Shown here in pieces: positions 8,067 through 15,493 of a DNA stretch of 62,328 nt; positions within the stretch are counted from its first letter, which is position 1, and every line of letters begins with the position of its first letter. The notes under the pieces were generated by a model that was given only the letters and a program-made list of their open reading frames with translations, searched no databases and had not been told where the DNA came from. A program made the translations under genes and the position numbers. Where the stretch lies: contig NZ_FNEE01000031.1 in NCBI RefSeq assembly GCF_900099905.1, positions 1 through 62,328 on the forward strand, written 5' to 3'. The stretch is from Mesorhizobium muleiense (lineage in GTDB: Bacteria > Pseudomonadota > Alphaproteobacteria > Rhizobiales > Rhizobiaceae).

Positions 8067-8942
8067 CTATGTGGTGGTAGAAGACTCGTCCGACGACCCC
8101 GGCAAACGATCGCGAATGGCTTCCTCAGTTCTGTTTGCGGTCGATTCCACAACTTTGCCGACCTTGCCTGCTAGGGTGCCTGCACCCGAGCCTTGCCGGT
8201 CGGCCTCTTCCTTGACCGTTTCGTAGGCCTCGGCGGCAACTTGCTTTGCTTGCTCCAGGCCCGTTTCGAAAACCTCCTCCGCACTGTCGCGAATTTTGTC
8301 GCGGTAGGCGCCAAGTTGCTCGTCCTCTGTGGCTGTGTGGGGCAGCATCACCCCGATGGCAGTGCCCAGCGCAAGGCCGACAGCGGCGATAGCCAGCGGT
8401 TCGCGCTCGAAGAGGTCTTGTGCCGATTGGCGCGTCCGAGCCGCTATCTCGCTGGCGCTTGAGCCGAGCTGTCCGGCGGTTTTTGTCATCCTCTCCTTGG
8501 CGCCCGTTGCAGCGTTTGCTGCAGCTTCGGCCGCGTCGCTTGCTGCTGATGTAACCGAACCGGCGGTATCGGAGAGCATCGCCCCGATTCCGGACCCTTC
8601 GCTGCCCTGGCTGAAATCATCGCCGCGCAAGTTAGAGAAAGCGTCAGGAGCTGTGCCTGTCCGATAGGCGGCGGCAGCTGAGTTGGTTGCCGACGTGCCG
8701 TCGCCCAGCATCAGCCAGGCCAGGCCGGCTCCAATCAACGTCAATGGCAACGGGTTGTCCCTGACTTGCGACTTGAGGTTGCCAAGCATGGCAGATCCCT
8801 CGCCGCCTGCAAACATTCCGGTAAATTCGTCGAGCAATTGACCCGGTGTCATCTTGCTGCGGATCGATTCGGCGGTGTCTGCTACTTTGGCCCGGGCGAT
8901 GTCGGCATCGCGTTCAAGCTCGGCTGCGGATTTGTCGCTCAT
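8067..8942 (-). CDS. DUF3618 domain protein
   Basis: From the ATG at 8942 this is a 291-aa protein starting MSDKSAAELERDADIARAKV, the DUF3618 signature (polar helix with TAESIRSKM). A hydrophobic stretch follows at about residues 60-80 (NPLPLTLIGAGLAWLMLGDG). Then comes a long Ala-rich, helical, coiled-coil-prone middle, a second membrane segment (PLAIAAVGLALGTAIGVMLP), and a charged C-terminus. The start is chosen because it overlaps the upstream holin-like gene by ATGA. The family is common in rhizobia in an operon with a holin-3_6-like protein and is thought to be a membrane-associated stress protein. No biochemical function is known. Confidence 0.82.
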   Translation of the reverse strand: MSDKSAAELERDADIARAKVADTAESIRSKMTPGQLLDEFTGMFAGGEGSAMLGNLKSQVRDNPLPLTLIGAGLAWLMLGDGTSATNSAAAAYRTGTAPDAFSNLRGDDFSQGSEGSGIGAMLSDTAGSVTSAASDAAEAAANAATGAKERMTKTAGQLGSSASEIAARTRQSAQDLFEREPLAIAAVGLALGTAIGVMLPHTATEDEQLGAYRDKIRDSAEEVFETGLEQAKQVAAEAYETVKEEADRQGSGAGTLAGKVGKVVESTANRTEEAIRDRLPGSSDESSTTT

Positions 8943-9334
8943 CTCATTTGATCCTTGATCACGCGTGCATCGCGCTTCAGTTGGTCTTGTGTGCGATCGG
9001 GCGTCAGCTCGGAAGGAGCCATGCTTTTCGTGCCGGAGCGCAAGAGAATGACCCCCAATACCGCGACAATGATCCCGACCAGCAGCGAGGACCATCCCGC
9101 TCCCAGGCCGGCACTCGCCAGGGCGATTACAAGTGCTTGCAAAAGCACCATCAAGGCGGCGAGAAGGCATATTGCGCCGGCCAGAACCTCGGCGGCGCCT
9201 GCGCCGGCCTTGCTGATTTTCTCCGACATTTCGGCCCGCAACAGCCTACTTTCGGTTTGAAGCAGGGTTGTGACCTGCTGTGCCAGATCGCTGACGAGGG
9301 TTGCGAGGCCGCGACTTTCCTGGTTGTTGATCAT
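8939..9334 (-). CDS. Phage-holin-3_6-like membrane protein
   Basis: This 131-aa protein begins with an amphipathic helix (residues 1-45, LATLVSDLAQQVTTLLQTES). Two close transmembrane segments follow (about 50-75 and 82-100), then a charged tail (SELTPDRTQDQLKRDARVIK). This is the layout of the Phage_holin_3_6/DUF1469 (Actinobacterial Holin-X) family. Despite the name these chromosomal members are not lytic. They occur in stress-induced membrane operons with DUF3618 proteins, as here. It overlaps both neighbours by ATGA, so the three genes should be made together. Confidence 0.85.
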   Translation of the reverse strand: MINNQESRGLATLVSDLAQQVTTLLQTESRLLRAEMSEKISKAGAGAAEVLAGAICLLAALMVLLQALVIALASAGLGAGWSSLLVGIIVAVLGVILLRSGTKSMAPSELTPDRTQDQLKRDARVIKDQMR

Positions 9335-10026
9335 GGCTTCCGCTCCGGGCTTTCGCCGGCCCAGTCGCCACCGGCCGGTTTTCCACCGGCCAAGTCATCG
9401 CCGGCCCTGTCGTCTCTCCTGTCGTCTCTAGGCTGATTGAAGGGGGGCGGCGTAGTGTCAGGTGCCTCTGCCGATCGCGTAGCGGACTGATCCGAGTTCG
9501 AAACCGTTTCTGAACCCCCGTCTGTTTGCGATCGACTCGGTGTCTCGGTCCGGGCAGATGGCGGCGTGCTCTTGATAAACCGCCCCAGCGCCAAGCCTGC
9601 CAATACTGAGCCGGCTATCAGCGCCCCTGAGTTTTCGCGGCCGAAAGACCGCATCTCGCCAAGAACATCTTCGAATGGTTTGTCCTTCAACGAAGATGAA
9701 AGGCGTTCAAGCGAGCCGGCGGCATCGAGGGTGAACTTCGAAGCGGTCCGTTGATTGTTATTGGCCAGATGCTCGCTTGCTGCTCGCAAGGCTCCGCTAA
9801 AGGCCTTCAGGTTGGAGCTGATATCGCGCTGTGTTCCCTCGGCTTTGTCGAACAACGCCTGCTTCGCTTCAGCAGCGTAGTCGCCCGCCCTCCTGGCGAG
9901 TTCGTCGCGAGCGTCGTGTAGCGCCTCTGTCGCGGTCTGCGTTTCCTGCTGGAACCGTTCGGACAGTTCGCTTTTGGCTGTTTCGAAATCGGCCGGCTTA
10001 CGGCCCTGATCGTCTTCGCGCTGCAT
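9331..10026 (-). CDS. Coiled-coil membrane-anchored protein of the DUF3618/holin operon
   Basis: From the ATG at 10026 this encodes 231 aa starting MQREDDQGRKPADFETAKSE. The first 130 residues are a long amphipathic, Ala/Glu/Lys-rich coiled coil (LSERFQQETQTATEALHDAR) resembling apolipoprotein- or YqjD/ElaB-like helices. A single membrane segment lies at about 145-165 (SGALIAGSVLAGLALGRFI), and a low-complexity Pro/Asp/Gly-rich tail follows. A longer frame starts upstream, but the ATG at 10026 lies after a 24-aa gene and is preceded by AGGAGA. The stop overlaps the holin-like start. No enzymatic domain is seen. A role in membrane protection is inferred from operon context. Confidence 0.72.
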   Translation of the reverse strand: MQREDDQGRKPADFETAKSELSERFQQETQTATEALHDARDELARRAGDYAAEAKQALFDKAEGTQRDISSNLKAFSGALRAASEHLANNNQRTASKFTLDAAGSLERLSSSLKDKPFEDVLGEMRSFGRENSGALIAGSVLAGLALGRFIKSTPPSARTETPSRSQTDGGSETVSNSDQSATRSAEAPDTTPPPFNQPRDDRRDDRAGDDLAGGKPAGGDWAGESPERKP

Positions 10027-10034
10027 GGTATCTC

Positions 10035-10109
10035 CTAATGGAATCCGAGGAAGGAGAGGATCGCAAGCACGACGACGACAAGGCCGATGAGATAAATGAC
10101 ACTGTTCAT
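10035..10109 (-). CDS. 24-aa single-pass membrane peptide
   Basis: This very short frame encodes MNSVIYLIGLVVVVLAILSF followed by LGFH: 24 residues that are almost entirely one transmembrane helix. GGAGGAG sits 8 nt before the ATG, one of the best ribosome-binding sites in the window. The stop is 8 nt upstream of the next gene. It is the first gene of the operon with the coiled-coil, holin-like and DUF3618 genes, directly behind a general-stress-type promoter. Peptides of this kind, often unannotated, head similar rhizobial operons. Function is unknown; it may modulate the membrane. Confidence 0.72.
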   Translation of the reverse strand: MNSVIYLIGLVVVVLAILSFLGFH

Positions 10110-10132
10110 GGTGGCAATCTCCTCCATTGCCT

Positions 10133-10161
10133 AACGAACTTGGCGGGGGCAAACAGGTTCC
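10133..10161 (-). promoter_or_regulatory. Putative RpoE2/EcfG general-stress promoter
   Basis: On the minus strand GGAAC (10161-10157) is followed after exactly 18 nt by TT (10138-10137), with CGTT at 10136-10133. This matches the Sinorhizobium RpoE2 consensus GGAAC-N18/19-TT. It lies about 25 nt before the ATG of the 24-aa peptide, so the four-gene membrane operon is probably under general stress control. Confidence 0.6.
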
Positions 10162-10332
10162 ATCACTTCAAGCTAAAATAGCAATCGCTAACCAATCTCT
10201 GGGCCGGGTGAAGTCTCTGGGAACTTCGCACGCGCCGTGAGCCAAGACGCGGACCTAGGCGGGCCATGCGGAGCGCCTCGGTGCTCCGGACCTCAAAGGC
10301 TCATGGTCGGACTGCATAATGACGCGCCACGC

Positions 10333-10536
10333 CTAGCTCTCATTAAGGTCAAAGCTCACCGGAAGGTTGTAGTCTATTGCACGATTGGCAATCATGTTCG
10401 CCAGGTCGGAATCTGAGACCGAACATGCCGGTACGATCTGTTTGAGCGCCTTAACGGCGAGCCCCGTCGATATGAAACTATGGCGCCGCCTCCGACTATT
10501 TACATACTGTTCGATGAGATTTTCGAGCTCACGCAT
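10333..10536 (-). CDS. Small conserved-looking hypothetical protein (67 aa)
   Basis: From the ATG at 10536 the protein is 67 aa (MRELENLIEQYVNSRRRRHS through NLPVSFDLNES). GAAGGA lies 6 nt before this ATG; a TTG two codons earlier is less well placed. The sequence has a helical N-terminus with an Arg-rich patch and then segments ALKQIVPACSVSDSDLANMI that look like a small helical fold. No known domain is recognised. It stands alone between the Crp/Fnr gene and the stress operon, both on the same strand. A regulatory or adaptor role cannot be inferred from sequence alone. Confidence 0.55.
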   Translation of the reverse strand: MRELENLIEQYVNSRRRRHSFISTGLAVKALKQIVPACSVSDSDLANMIANRAIDYNLPVSFDLNES

Positions 10537-10675
10537 GTGCAATCCTTCTTTGACGTCAACTGTGCCAATTGAAGCCAGCCGTAATCGATCCGGAGCGAGG
10601 GCTCATTCACATTGTTTATTTGAAGAGAAATCTTGATGCCGCATCAGTGCGCCGACGCGTCTTGGCCGAGGGCGG

Positions 10676-11401
10676 TCACCGTGGCTCATGGAAGAGATTT
10701 AGGTAAGTCGTATCAAAGTCGGCCAGTAAGGCCAATCGCTGGAAATCAAGGATAACAATCCTGCGGTCTTTCCAGATAACCAGGTCCTTCGCTCGAAGCT
10801 CCTGCAGTGTCCGATTCACGTGAACTACAGATAGACCAAGCACGTCCCCCATTTCCGCTTGCGTCAGTGGAATAGCGAACTTCTGGTCAGAGGCCAATCC
10901 GACTATCTCTAATCGGACATACAACTCGCAAATTATATGTGCGAGATGCTGTTTGGCGGAGCGACGCCCGAGGCAGGTTATCCAGGTCCTTTGGATCGAG
11001 GCGTCGATAGTCGTCGAAAGCCAGAGCATCCGGGTGAGATGTGGACTTCCACCCATTGCTGTAAGCAGGTCTTTGTGTCGAATGAAAACTACATCGCACG
11101 AACCCAGCGCGCTCACGCTGTGATCCATCACTTTTAGCAGTAAACTATGCAGATCGACAAAGTCTCCCGGCACGTGAATTGCCGTTATTTGACGCTTTCC
11201 TTCCCGAATAGCCTGGTTTCGAACTGCGAACCCATTCGCGACAAGGCAGCTTTCGGTGGGGCGGGATCCCTCCCTGACGATCTCCTCATCGGGTCCGAAA
11301 GTTACCGGCCGAACCGGAAGAGCCTCAATGAGCGCGATCTCGTCTGGCGGCAGGGTGTCGCGGCGGTCGAGCATGTGAACCAGGAGGTCTTTGCCGAACA
11401 T
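10676..11401 (-). CDS. Crp/Fnr-family transcriptional regulator
   Basis: From the ATG at 11401 (MFGKDLLVHMLDRRDTLPPD) the protein is 241 aa, the usual length. Residues about 30-150 form the cyclic-nucleotide-binding-like beta roll (VTFGPDEEIVREGSRPTESC, VPGDFVDLHSLLL). A long dimerisation helix follows, and a C-terminal HTH_Crp (about 175-215) has recognition region LTQAEMGDVLGLSVVHVNRT. It lacks the N-terminal Cys cluster of FNR, so it does not look like an iron-sulfur oxygen sensor, and its ligand is unknown. It is the third gene of a short run with the DUF3606 gene and the 44-aa gene. The extended upstream frame is unlikely because it overlaps the 44-aa gene. Confidence 0.85.
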   Translation of the reverse strand: MFGKDLLVHMLDRRDTLPPDEIALIEALPVRPVTFGPDEEIVREGSRPTESCLVANGFAVRNQAIREGKRQITAIHVPGDFVDLHSLLLKVMDHSVSALGSCDVVFIRHKDLLTAMGGSPHLTRMLWLSTTIDASIQRTWITCLGRRSAKQHLAHIICELYVRLEIVGLASDQKFAIPLTQAEMGDVLGLSVVHVNRTLQELRAKDLVIWKDRRIVILDFQRLALLADFDTTYLNLFHEPR

Positions 11402-11421
11402 CGCGGTGCCTTTTGAGCAGA

Positions 11422-11556
11422 TCAGGCATCGAGTTCCAGCGGCTCGTGCCAATTGACATGCCGCAGGTCCCGAGCATCTACGACTTGGCCTGTCGGACAC
11501 AGATAGAAAAGGTCGCTCTCATGTTCGACTTCTTGGCTATGTCGCTTGCCGGTCAT
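11422..11556 (-). CDS. 44-aa small protein between DUF3606 gene and Crp/Fnr gene
   Basis: The frame encodes 44 aa starting MTGKRHSQEVEHESDLFYLC and ending in WHEPLELDA. Its ATG overlaps the DUF3606 stop in an ATGA tetranucleotide, and its stop lies 20 nt before the Crp/Fnr start, which suggests one coupled operon. No SD is needed if translation is coupled. It has two His near the start, a single Cys and a DLFYLCPTGQVVDARDLRHV core that could be a small beta hairpin. The family is unknown to me. The coupling is the main evidence that it is real. Confidence 0.55.
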   Translation of the reverse strand: MTGKRHSQEVEHESDLFYLCPTGQVVDARDLRHVNWHEPLELDA

Positions 11557-11801
11557 GGGCGGCCCTGGTTGTGAAACGTTCGGTCGTCGTTCGAGATCCG
11601 TTCTTGTGTGGTCACGGCGTTTCCGAGCTTCCGAGCCTCCCGATACAGGGTCTCGCGATCATTGCCGTGCTTGCCAAAAAGCTCGCGGATCTGCGGTATT
11701 GAGAGGCCGAACTTGGTAGCGAAATAGCGGAATTCATAGTCTTGGTCGCGCGCGACGCGGTTTCCGTCGCCAGAACCTCTATTGCTCTTGTCGTCGGCCA
11801 T
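11553..11801 (-). CDS. DUF3606 domain protein
   Basis: This is an 82-aa basic-to-neutral small protein. Residues about 20-62 (DYEFRYFATKFGLSIPQIRE, LFGKHGNDRETLYREARKL) form the helical DUF3606 domain, found widely in Rhizobiales and Sphingomonadales, often next to stress or regulatory genes. The N-terminus is polar and disordered (MADDKSNRGSGDGNRVARDQ). GGGAGGAACC precedes the ATG. The gene overlaps the 44-aa frame and precedes the Crp/Fnr regulator. Function is unknown. A DNA- or RNA-binding role is sometimes guessed from the fold but not shown. Confidence 0.85.
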   Translation of the reverse strand: MADDKSNRGSGDGNRVARDQDYEFRYFATKFGLSIPQIRELFGKHGNDRETLYREARKLGNAVTTQERISNDDRTFHNQGRP

Positions 11802-11968
11802 TTGGGTTCCTCCCTGGCTGGCCTTCAGATCAAGCGCAAACGCGGATCAGCGTCTTTTGTTGCCGCCGCTTATTAGAATCACGTTATGTTCTATCCGGCT
11901 GATGTTTGCCGCTCACCTGATGATGTGGTCCTGTGAGGTGCGGCGCCGGCCGGCCCGACTGGGCAAGC

Positions 11969-12042
11969 TGGAGCGGGTAGCGGGAATCGAACCCGCGCGT
12001 TCAGCTTGGGAAGCTGACAAGCTACCATTACATCATACCCGC
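11969..12042 (-). tRNA. tRNA-Gly (anticodon CCC)
   Basis: The minus strand folds as a 74-nt tRNA. The acceptor GCGGGTA pairs with TACCCGC, the anticodon stem is TCAGC/GCTGA with loop TTCCCAA (anticodon CCC), and the T-arm contains GGTTCGATTCC. The 3' CCA is encoded. It reads GGG codons. It lies between the DUF3606/Crp operon and the acyltransferase gene, with no sign of an inserted element at its 3' end. Confidence 0.95.
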
Positions 12043-12131
12043 GCAGCAGCCTCGTTACCACGCAAGCCGGCATTCGGGCAATCGTTATGCGTATACTCGT
12101 GTGCACTCGTGCCTTGCCAGCGGGCCGACTG

Positions 12132-14003
12132 TTACTCCGTCGTGGCAACGGCATCGTCTGTGGCAAAGGCCGGCCAGTATTTCGAAATGGCCAGAGTGGC
12201 CCCGATGGTAGAAAAATGGCCATAGTCGAAATAGAGGAACTGGCCTGCGTCGGCGTAAGAGCAGCGTCCGGCGCTACAGAGGAAATTCAGCGGATCGATA
12301 AAGGTGGCGCCTTTGGTAAATGCGCGCACACGGTTGTTGATGTCGGGATCCATGGCCATTGGCCACGACGTATCATCGAGATTTTCGCGCTTTGCGAAGA
12401 ACGCGATTTTCCGAACATCGGTTATGAACTGCGGGGACTGGCCGATGACAAACACACGCACACCCAGACCACGAACGGTATCGATCGTTTGCTGGAGACC
12501 GTCGAAACTTCTGGCCTCATAATCGGTCCACCGACCGCTGAGCACGACCGTCTTGATGCCAGCGTCCTGGATAATCTTCAGGGCTTGCTGATTGAACCGC
12601 ATGCAATCCGGGCGTCCATAGGAGAAGTAGGAGAGAATCGGGGGACAGCCCGCGTAGGTGTATTCCACGATATTGGCCCGGAGTTGATTTATGTTGGCGT
12701 CCAGGCCTGGAACATAGTGGGCGGCGAACGAGTCACCCCACAACAAAACGGTTGTAGGGAAGCCGCGTGTGCGCGTGCAATCCTCGATATTCCAGTTTTC
12801 GATCCGGCTGAAGCCCTCGTTGAAACAGGTGCCATTGCCCCAGTCCCCGACAGGAATCCGCTGTTGGACATAGTCTGGAAAGCGTTGCGGAAAGCCGTTG
12901 CCGAGCGCCCCCGCCGCCCCGCCAAGGCAAAGAACAGCGATTGCGCCCGCTGAAAAGGCGAAGATGGGCGCCGGGGCGGTGAAGCTCCTTTTCTGCCGAA
13001 ACGGCTGCTCGACGTACTTCCAGGAAAACGCAGCCAGCGCGAGGCTTGCTACCGTCAACGCAACGGTCATCGACGGGTCGAATTCTTCTAGTGAGAGATA
13101 GTGCGCGAACGCATTGATCGGCCAGTGAACAAGATACAGCGAATAGGAGATGAGGCCGATCCATACCAGCGGTCGGACTTCGAGCAGGCGGGTAATCATC
13201 GTCGAGGGGCTGTTTTGGCCGACATAGATAAGCAGGACCGTTCCGACGCAAGGATACAAGGCGTTGTAGCCCGGGAACGGATCGCTCTCCGAAATCGTGA
13301 AGAACCCGATGGCAAGAAGGCCAAATCCGGCCAACCCGAGCAGTTCCATAACAAACCGGCTGCTCAGGGGCGGGGGGCGTTTCAGCATGAGCACGGCGCC
13401 CAGCATGAGCTCCCAGATCCGTGTCGGCAGCAGGTAGAATCCCGCGTTTGGCGCCAGCCACGTCGCCATGACCGCCAGCACGAAGCTGCCGAGGATGATC
13501 GGCAGGAGTATCGTCAGCCAGCGTTTGCCAAAATAGCGATAGATCAGGAACATCAGGATCGGGGCAAAGATATAGTACTGCTCCTCGACCGAAAGCGACC
13601 ACGTATGCAACAGCGGTCGGAGCTCAGCATCGATCGAGAAGTAATTTGACGTTTTCCAGAAATAGATGTTCGACCAGAAAGTCGAAGCCGCTATGACGCT
13701 GAGACTGAATTCATGCAGATCCGACGGTAGAAGAATGAACAAGGCCGCAATACAGGTGAGAAGCGTGACAAAGATCAGCGCCGGCAGGATGCGCCGGGCG
13801 CGGCGCCAGTAGAAGCTGACGATCGAAAACTGGCCGCGTTCAAGGTCGTCCAGCAGGCTTCCGGTGATCAGGTAACCAGATATGACGAAGAAGATATCGA
13901 CGCCGGTAAAGCCGCCTGGAATTGCCGAGATGCCGAAATGGAAGAGTACGACCGGCAGTACCGCAACGGCCCGAAGACCATCGATATCGCGCCTGTACTT
14001 CAT
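12132..14003 (-). CDS. OafA/YrhL-type O-acyltransferase with C-terminal SGNH domain
   Basis: This 623-aa membrane enzyme has an N-terminal acyltransferase-3 domain of about ten transmembrane helices (residues 1-360). Its start is typical: YRRDIDGLRAVAVLPVVLFH with catalytic-type His22, then GFTGVDIFFVISGYLI. The C-terminal SGNH-hydrolase-like domain (about 390-620) keeps the nucleophile Ser425 in WGDSFAAHY and the Asp593/His596 pair in FDYGHFS. Such fusions move acetyl groups across the inner membrane and O-acetylate periplasmic or surface glycans (peptidoglycan, exopolysaccharide, LPS). The substrate cannot be read from the sequence. The gene is monocistronic, next to the tRNA-Gly. Confidence 0.88.
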   Translation of the reverse strand: MKYRRDIDGLRAVAVLPVVLFHFGISAIPGGFTGVDIFFVISGYLITGSLLDDLERGQFSIVSFYWRRARRILPALIFVTLLTCIAALFILLPSDLHEFSLSVIAASTFWSNIYFWKTSNYFSIDAELRPLLHTWSLSVEEQYYIFAPILMFLIYRYFGKRWLTILLPIILGSFVLAVMATWLAPNAGFYLLPTRIWELMLGAVLMLKRPPPLSSRFVMELLGLAGFGLLAIGFFTISESDPFPGYNALYPCVGTVLLIYVGQNSPSTMITRLLEVRPLVWIGLISYSLYLVHWPINAFAHYLSLEEFDPSMTVALTVASLALAAFSWKYVEQPFRQKRSFTAPAPIFAFSAGAIAVLCLGGAAGALGNGFPQRFPDYVQQRIPVGDWGNGTCFNEGFSRIENWNIEDCTRTRGFPTTVLLWGDSFAAHYVPGLDANINQLRANIVEYTYAGCPPILSYFSYGRPDCMRFNQQALKIIQDAGIKTVVLSGRWTDYEARSFDGLQQTIDTVRGLGVRVFVIGQSPQFITDVRKIAFFAKRENLDDTSWPMAMDPDINNRVRAFTKGATFIDPLNFLCSAGRCSYADAGQFLYFDYGHFSTIGATLAISKYWPAFATDDAVATTE

Positions 14004-14267
14004 TCAAGAAGCCCTGTGTTCGCAAGTCGCGGTGAGGCAGCGCAGTCCGTCCATCACCGGGCGATGAGTCTGGCAGTTCGATATCAACTGGTTACCCTCT
14101 GTCGCCCAATTTTGCTGCACTGCAACATAAGTGTCAAGAGCACAATTCGGCAAAGCGCCGCCCAGAGCAACTGAGTAGCAACTGAGCGATCGCCTTGATG
14201 CCGGGCGGCCAAGTGCGTATTTCTGGAGTTGTGCCCGAATCGGGGCAACCGAATCTGGAGACACGCC

Positions 14268-14531
14268 TTGTCCGCACTGACGCGCTTTCTCGGCGACACG
14301 CCGCTCCGGGTGCTCCTGAAGCTGCTGGTGCTGTCGTTCCTCGTCGGCCTTGTCATGAACGCTTTCGGCTGGTCGCCGATGGATGTGCTCTACGGCATCC
14401 GCAATGCCTTCGTCGATCTCTGGAACCTGGGCTTCCGCGCTATTGACCGTTTCCTCGGCTACATCCTGCTGGGTGCGGCGATCGTCATTCCAGCCTTCAT
14501 CCTGCTCAGGATCGCCAACTACCGGAAATAG
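14268..14531 (+). CDS. DUF6460 small membrane protein
   Basis: From a TTG start at 14268 the product is 87 aa, beginning with a short Ser-Ala-Leu-Thr-Arg-Phe N-terminus followed by GDTPLRVLLKLLVLSFLVGL. There are two transmembrane helices: residues about 15-35, and 60-80 (GYILLGAAIVIPAFILLRIA). A conserved-looking segment FGWSPMDVLYGIRNAFVDLW lies between them. The layout fits the alphaproteobacterial DUF6460 family. GGAG lies 7 nt before the TTG; an in-frame ATG further upstream (14229) has a worse context and adds non-hydrophobic residues. It is convergent with the deacetylase gene. Function is unknown. Confidence 0.75.
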   Translation: MSALTRFLGDTPLRVLLKLLVLSFLVGLVMNAFGWSPMDVLYGIRNAFVDLWNLGFRAIDRFLGYILLGAAIVIPAFILLRIANYRK

Positions 14532-14561
14532 AGCAGACGCCGAACCGAAGGTCAGCGTGCG

Positions 14562-15464
14562 TCAGGCGAAGCCTGAGGCCGTTTCGAACAGGATGGCGTG
14601 GCGCGCGGCCAAAGCCGCCACGTCAGTCGAATAGCCGCCGCCGATAACGCCGCAGACCGGGATGCCGAGCGCGCGGAAATGACGGATCGCCATGTCGTCG
14701 CGCGCACGCAGCCCGTCGTTCGACAGCGACAACCTGCCGAGCCGGTCCTCGGCATGAACGTCGACCCCGGCATTGTAGAAAACGATGTCCCAGCGCGCCC
14801 TGGCGGTGAGTTCCGGCAGGATGCCGCCCAACCTTTCGAGATAGGCCGCATCGCCGATGCCGTCGGGCAGGGCGATATCGAGGTCGGAAGCGGTCTTGCG
14901 CGTCGGATAGTTACGATCGCCATGCATTGAAAAGGTGAAAACGCGCCTTTCAGCGCCCAAAATGTCGGCCGTGCCGTCACCCTGATGCACGTCGAGATCG
15001 ACGATCAGGATATTGCCGGCGGCTGCTTCGGCAAGCAGCACCAGTGAAGCCACCGCAACATCGTTGAAGGTGCAGAAGCCGGCGCCTTGCGCGCGCCGCG
15101 CATGATGGCTGCCGCCGGCGGTATTGCAGGCGATGCCGTTCAGCAACGCCAGCCGCGCCGCCAGCACGGTGCCACCCGTTGCGAGCTGCGCCCTGAGCGA
15201 GACGCGCGGGCCTACCGGAAAGCCGATCTCGCGCTCGATTTTTTCTGGCACTTCGCAGGTCAGCACCTGGTCGACATAGCCGGCGGCATGGGCAAGCTTC
15301 AGCCATGATGCCGGGGCCGGCTCGGGCATGTTGAGCGCGGCGGGGCCGGCCAGTCCGCGCGCGCCCAAGGCTTCCATCAGCAGCTTGTATTTGCTCATCG
15401 GAAAACGATGGTTGACGGCAAAACCGGCGTCGTAGTCGGGATGATGAACGATCTGCAGGGGCAT
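14562..15464 (-). CDS. Histone deacetylase family (AcuC/HDAC-like) zinc amidohydrolase
   Basis: This is a 300-aa single-domain arginase/deacetylase-fold enzyme. Active-site motifs are in place: the tandem His120-His121 in GGSHHARRAQGAG, the zinc ligands Asp158 and His160 in IVDLDVHQGDGT, and a third acidic region, FYNAGVDVHAEDRLGRLSLS. It resembles the bacterial class that includes AcuC and acetylpolyamine amidohydrolases, which remove acetyl groups from small amines or protein lysines. The ATG at 15464 is chosen because the longer frame would run into pyrD, whose stop is 29 bp upstream. It is probably cotranscribed with pyrD and the DUF952 gene. Confidence 0.87.
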   Translation of the reverse strand: MPLQIVHHPDYDAGFAVNHRFPMSKYKLLMEALGARGLAGPAALNMPEPAPASWLKLAHAAGYVDQVLTCEVPEKIEREIGFPVGPRVSLRAQLATGGTVLAARLALLNGIACNTAGGSHHARRAQGAGFCTFNDVAVASLVLLAEAAAGNILIVDLDVHQGDGTADILGAERRVFTFSMHGDRNYPTRKTASDLDIALPDGIGDAAYLERLGGILPELTARARWDIVFYNAGVDVHAEDRLGRLSLSNDGLRARDDMAIRHFRALGIPVCGVIGGGYSTDVAALAARHAILFETASGFA

Positions 15465-15493
15465 GAGCGGCAGCTTTTTAGAGCGACTTCGGG

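Noticed and set aside
11969..12042. tRNA-Gly as an island attachment site
   Set aside because: Neighbouring genes on both sides look chromosomal and no integrase or direct repeat of the tRNA 3' end is present nearby.
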